Below, one piece after another: positions 61,330 through 64,000 of a stretch of DNA of 64,000 bases. Each line of letters opens with the position of its first letter. Position 1 is the first letter of the stretch. Below the pieces are notes generated by a model. The model saw nothing but the letters and a program-made list of their open reading frames with translations, did no database searches and was not told the DNA's origin. This DNA is from Cristatella mucedo (Eukaryota > Bryozoa > Phylactolaemata > Cristatellidae): NCBI GenBank assembly GCA_009760855.2, contig WPIO01000036.1, positions 920,001 to 984,000 on the forward strand, written 5' to 3'. Made by a program: the position numbers and the translations under genes.

Positions 61330-62730
61330 CCGAGAAAGGACTCACTGGCCGGGCTGACAATGGGGTTAGCGCCTTCTGTTGCCCCGGTTGCTGCACCGAC
61401 TGGAATCGTGCCGACTGTAATCGTGCGGGTTTTCTTTTGTTGTATACGACCGGACTTAGGCCAGGGGCACAGAACAGGCTGCAGGCAATGCCAACCCACC
61501 AAGCTGCTCACCGACCCACATGGTCACTTGCATTCATTGTTATTGCTTTCATTGTGCCCGCGTGAGCAGATCGGCTGAGAGTTTAAGGAGCGAAGCTGCC
61601 CAAGCTGTTTGCAGAGAGCAGAAGCCAGCTCTGCTGCCGCCTTCCCTCTCCCCTCGGTCGGTCCACTTCCGCGCATTTCTGGGCTCACCCGGCTTCTGCA
61701 AGCTTGGTCTCTGCTTCAGGCCGTCTGGTTGAAACAGACGAGGGGCGTAATGGAAAGCTGGAGCTACCCCGAAGTTGGGACTCGAAACTCCAGCGAATGT
61801 CCCAGCAGTGAACAAAGACGTTCCTTCCGAGTTGATGCATTGCCTCTGTGCTGCCTAAATGCGAGCTTCGTGCCGTGACCGAGACAGCACGTGGTCTTAT
61901 TTCACATGCTGCTCAATCGAATGGCTGGCCCTGTGCAGGCAATGGGTAGTAGTCTAAGTGGGCATTCATAGGGGAGCCGATGAGTGGGTGGGGGTTGGCT
62001 CGAGCATGTGACTCGTGGGGGGGAGGGAGGGGCACAGCCTTGCTTCCTGCACAAGGAAGCTGTGCCCGGTTGTCCTCCTGGATGCCTGCCAGTGCTGTTC
62101 ACATCCGGTCATAGCTGCTCACCACAACTCTGATGATTCAGCTTGTTTCCCGAATGCGTTGTCTTCGGTCAAGCGACCGGGCATTGTCAGTCCCTGCTAT
62201 TGTTAGACCAATAGACCGGGATCTTTCTTTTCTGCATTGCATTGAGAGCAGTTGCTGCATGCTTAGTGCTAGCGTGCCTGCCTGACATTAGTGCCAGCCT
62301 GAGTTTATCGCCAGCATGACTTTAGCGTATGATTGCAAGTATTCAGCTGGTCCTCTTGTAAGATTTCTGTAGAGTAGCAGGCAGCTGCCGGCCAGAAGCA
62401 AGTGCCAGCAGCCTGCTTGAGTGACCTTGAGCAGAACGAATCACCAAGCCCTCTTCCTACCGAGCAGGCGTGATGTCACTGTCGACTAGCCGAATGTGGA
62501 GGGGGGGGGAGGGCAAAGGCTTCTGCCACGGAATGCACTGTCACGGCTGAGATGCTTGCTGCCTGATACTTAGGTCCCCAGCTTACCTGCTAGGCTTGGC
62601 GGCTCAGAGCCAGTGTTGCTGTTGCCCTCCTTACCTCCCCCCTCCCCTCCCCTCCTCCCTCCGTGAATATGCTGCAAAACCAGCTGATGATCGAAAGTGA
62701 TCGTGTGGAAAACTACTCAGCAGCTCGTTT
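61330..62730. other. EPT1 intron 1, unassigned part
   Basis: Moderately GC-rich with G/C homopolymer runs (62015, 62500, 62640). Many short overlapping frames, none splice-supported. Confidence 0.4.
62030..62068 (+). repeat. hairpin with one bulge
   Basis: GGGCACAGC (CTTG) CTTCCT, loop GCACA, AGGAAGCTGTGCCC. Confidence 0.85.
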
Positions 62731-62734
62731 GGTC

Positions 62735-62895
62735 TGACGTCAGCAGTGTAGCAGCTTCGACACGACATCACTTCCGTCATGCTGGTTTCCATCAAGCATC
62801 GGCTTGACTTGCAGATTCTCTCTCTCTCTCTCGCCTACAGGTCGCTTTGCGTGCTTGCTCCAGCCTACCCATTCGACATCTGGGCTGAGCCAGTG
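62735..62895 (+). mobile_element. L2-like RT C-terminal scrap
   Basis: Reads HDITSVMLVSIKHRLDLQIL, AYRSLCVLAPAYPFD, equivalent to the HITPLLADLHWLPVKQRID...SLHSMAPAYL region of L2-A but substituted; a small CT expansion sits inside. Confidence 0.65.
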
Positions 62896-62896
62896 T

Positions 62897-62898
<2 letters not shown>

Positions 62899-62979
<81 letters not shown>

Positions 62980-62982
62980 CTT
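62899..62982. repeat. (CT)n then (GT)n
   Basis: About 73 bp of CT and a short TGTGTGTG. Confidence 0.97.
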
Positions 62983-63049
62983 TGGTCGGCTTGTTTGTCT
63001 CGTGCTTACTCAAGCAGCCTTCTGGCTTGGCAAGGCTGAGCTTTGTTCA

Positions 63050-63680
63050 TGCATCATGGTCATCAAGATTTAATGTGGAGCAGTCGCTGGGTTGCAGCCC
63101 TTCTTGCCATGTTTAAAAAAATGTAAATCATTCTTATTGCTGTTCGAATGAAAATCGCTGGTCTTACTGTCCAGTAAAAGCATTTTAGAATGATGGAGGA
63201 GTGATGATAGGCCTGTAATCTTTGTTTCTGCCCCCTGTGTGTGAGGGGGCATGGCATGCCACCTCGGTAGACTGATGTGCCTGATGTGTGAATCACATTC
63301 AGGGCTGGATTTTCGAACCTGTGACCACGGCATACCTGCATCATGACCTGGAAGACCGGTTGGCCAAGGCTAAGTTAGATAAAGATTAAGCTGTGCTGAG
63401 GGTAATATACATGTTGATTACAGTTCCAGGTGGGCTCAGCTCGAGGCAGGTCCCTGGCTCAGAACTAATGAGTGGGGGGAGGGGAGAGGTCATTTCTATG
63501 ATGGAGCAAGTCAGTCGTGGCAGTGCCTCCTCCCATTACCGAGGATGCCTGGTGAAATCACGTGGCTGAAAGGAAAGCTGGTTCTTAAGTGGCTCGGAGC
63601 TCTGTCGATGGGGCATCAAACTTGTCTGGACAGCACTGGGTTGGCTCGGTGTTCTGAACATGCAGGCGGTGGAAGGATAA
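63050..63680. other. EPT1 intron 1, unassigned part
   Basis: A weak SINE-A-tail-like trace (AGATAAAGATTAAGCTGTGC) near 63378. No exon found. Confidence 0.35.
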
Positions 63681-63684
63681 TTCA

Positions 63685-63850
63685 TGCGGACCCAGCAAAT
63701 GCTGTGAGGAGCAGGTGCGTTTTTAGCTTCTTTTTTTAATGTCGTCTATTCAGGGGTGTCGTGATGTTAGTTACGAGTGAACTCGAGGCTTTGGGTTCTT
63801 GGGAACTAAAGGCACGGTCTCCAAAGGATTTTTAGTTAGAGGCACAACTT
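63685..63850 (-). mobile_element. L2-A fragment
   Basis: AAATGCTGTGAGGAGCAGGTGCGTTTTTAGC..., GGGTTCTTGGGAACTAAAGG, CACGGTCTCCAAAGGATTT match 21380-21530 of the best copy (C-terminal end of ORF2). Confidence 0.8.
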
Positions 63851-64000
63851 GGTAGACAACTTGGTCGGGAGAGCTGGCGGACGTGCTGTCTGTTCACTCT
63901 GCTCTTGTCTCCACGTCATTTGATGCTCCACGTTGTGCATCAAATTGCTGGCGGCCATGCTAGTCCCAGCTCAATCCATGTCTTGGTGGGCCTCATCTGT

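Overview
This is a piece of a repeat-rich invertebrate animal (metazoan) nuclear genome. The evidence is spliced genes with GT-AG introns, a Polycomb RING1/RNF2 gene, the start of an ethanolaminephosphotransferase gene, part of an NQO-type quinone reductase, L2-clade LINEs, tRNA-derived SINEs, LTR remnants and many long (CT)n, (CA)n, (TG)n and (AT)n tracts. I cannot name the phylum from the sequence. There are no operons, CRISPR arrays or other prokaryotic features.

Three protein-coding genes are recognised with confidence. (1) An NQO1/NQO2-like flavoprotein on the minus strand, exons 7365-7590 and 4251-4495; its 3' part is not seen and probably lies beyond the left edge. (2) A complete RING1/RNF2 (PRC1 E3 ubiquitin ligase) coding sequence on the minus strand in three exons, 49957-49141, 45464-45351 and 45223-45066. 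All splice phases agree and the product is 362 aa. (3) The 19-codon first coding exon of an EPT1/SELENOI-type CDP-ethanolamine phosphotransferase at 60339-60395 (+), inside a GC-rich island; the rest is to the right of the window. Several GC-rich or well-bounded blocks (20056-20475, 26086-26358, 29914-30718, 36300-37125, 39358-39715) look like exons of unrecognised genes.

Most of the rest is transposon debris. I use working names. 'L2-A' is an L2-clade LINE whose 3' end is a stem-loop followed by (ATT)n; the best copy, 21129-23835 (-), keeps a 779-codon open frame with endonuclease end, reverse transcriptase and C-terminal region. 'LINE-B' is a second L2-like LINE ending in (TTACA)n. 'SINE-A' has a tRNA-like head and an L2-A-like 3' stem-loop, so it probably borrows the L2-A machinery. 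'SINE-B' has a different tRNA-like head with a perfect B box and an unrelated tail. An LTR family with TGTTG...CAACA ends occurs at 38651-38944 and 58308-58819. Nesting gives relative ages: SINE-B and an L2-type tail sit inside LINE-B at 34 kb, SINE-B inside LINE-B inside L2-A at 55 kb, and SINE-A plus an L2 tail inside the LTR at 58 kb.

Region by region: 0-9 kb holds the NQO gene with an intron full of L2-A and SINE-B. 9-20 kb is intergenic, with L2-A, a 100-bp duplication, an E-box minisatellite and a promoter- or LTR-like block. 20-24 kb has an unknown exon and the best L2-A. 24-45 kb has SINEs, LINE-B, several GC-rich exon-like blocks, a 5S-rRNA-like fragment and an LTR. 45-50 kb is RING1. 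50-60 kb is dense nested repeats. 60-64 kb is the EPT1 promoter, exon 1 and intron 1. A set of short, perfect or near-perfect hairpins (10-17 bp arms, short loops) recurs between 26 and 62 kb, without an obvious explanation.
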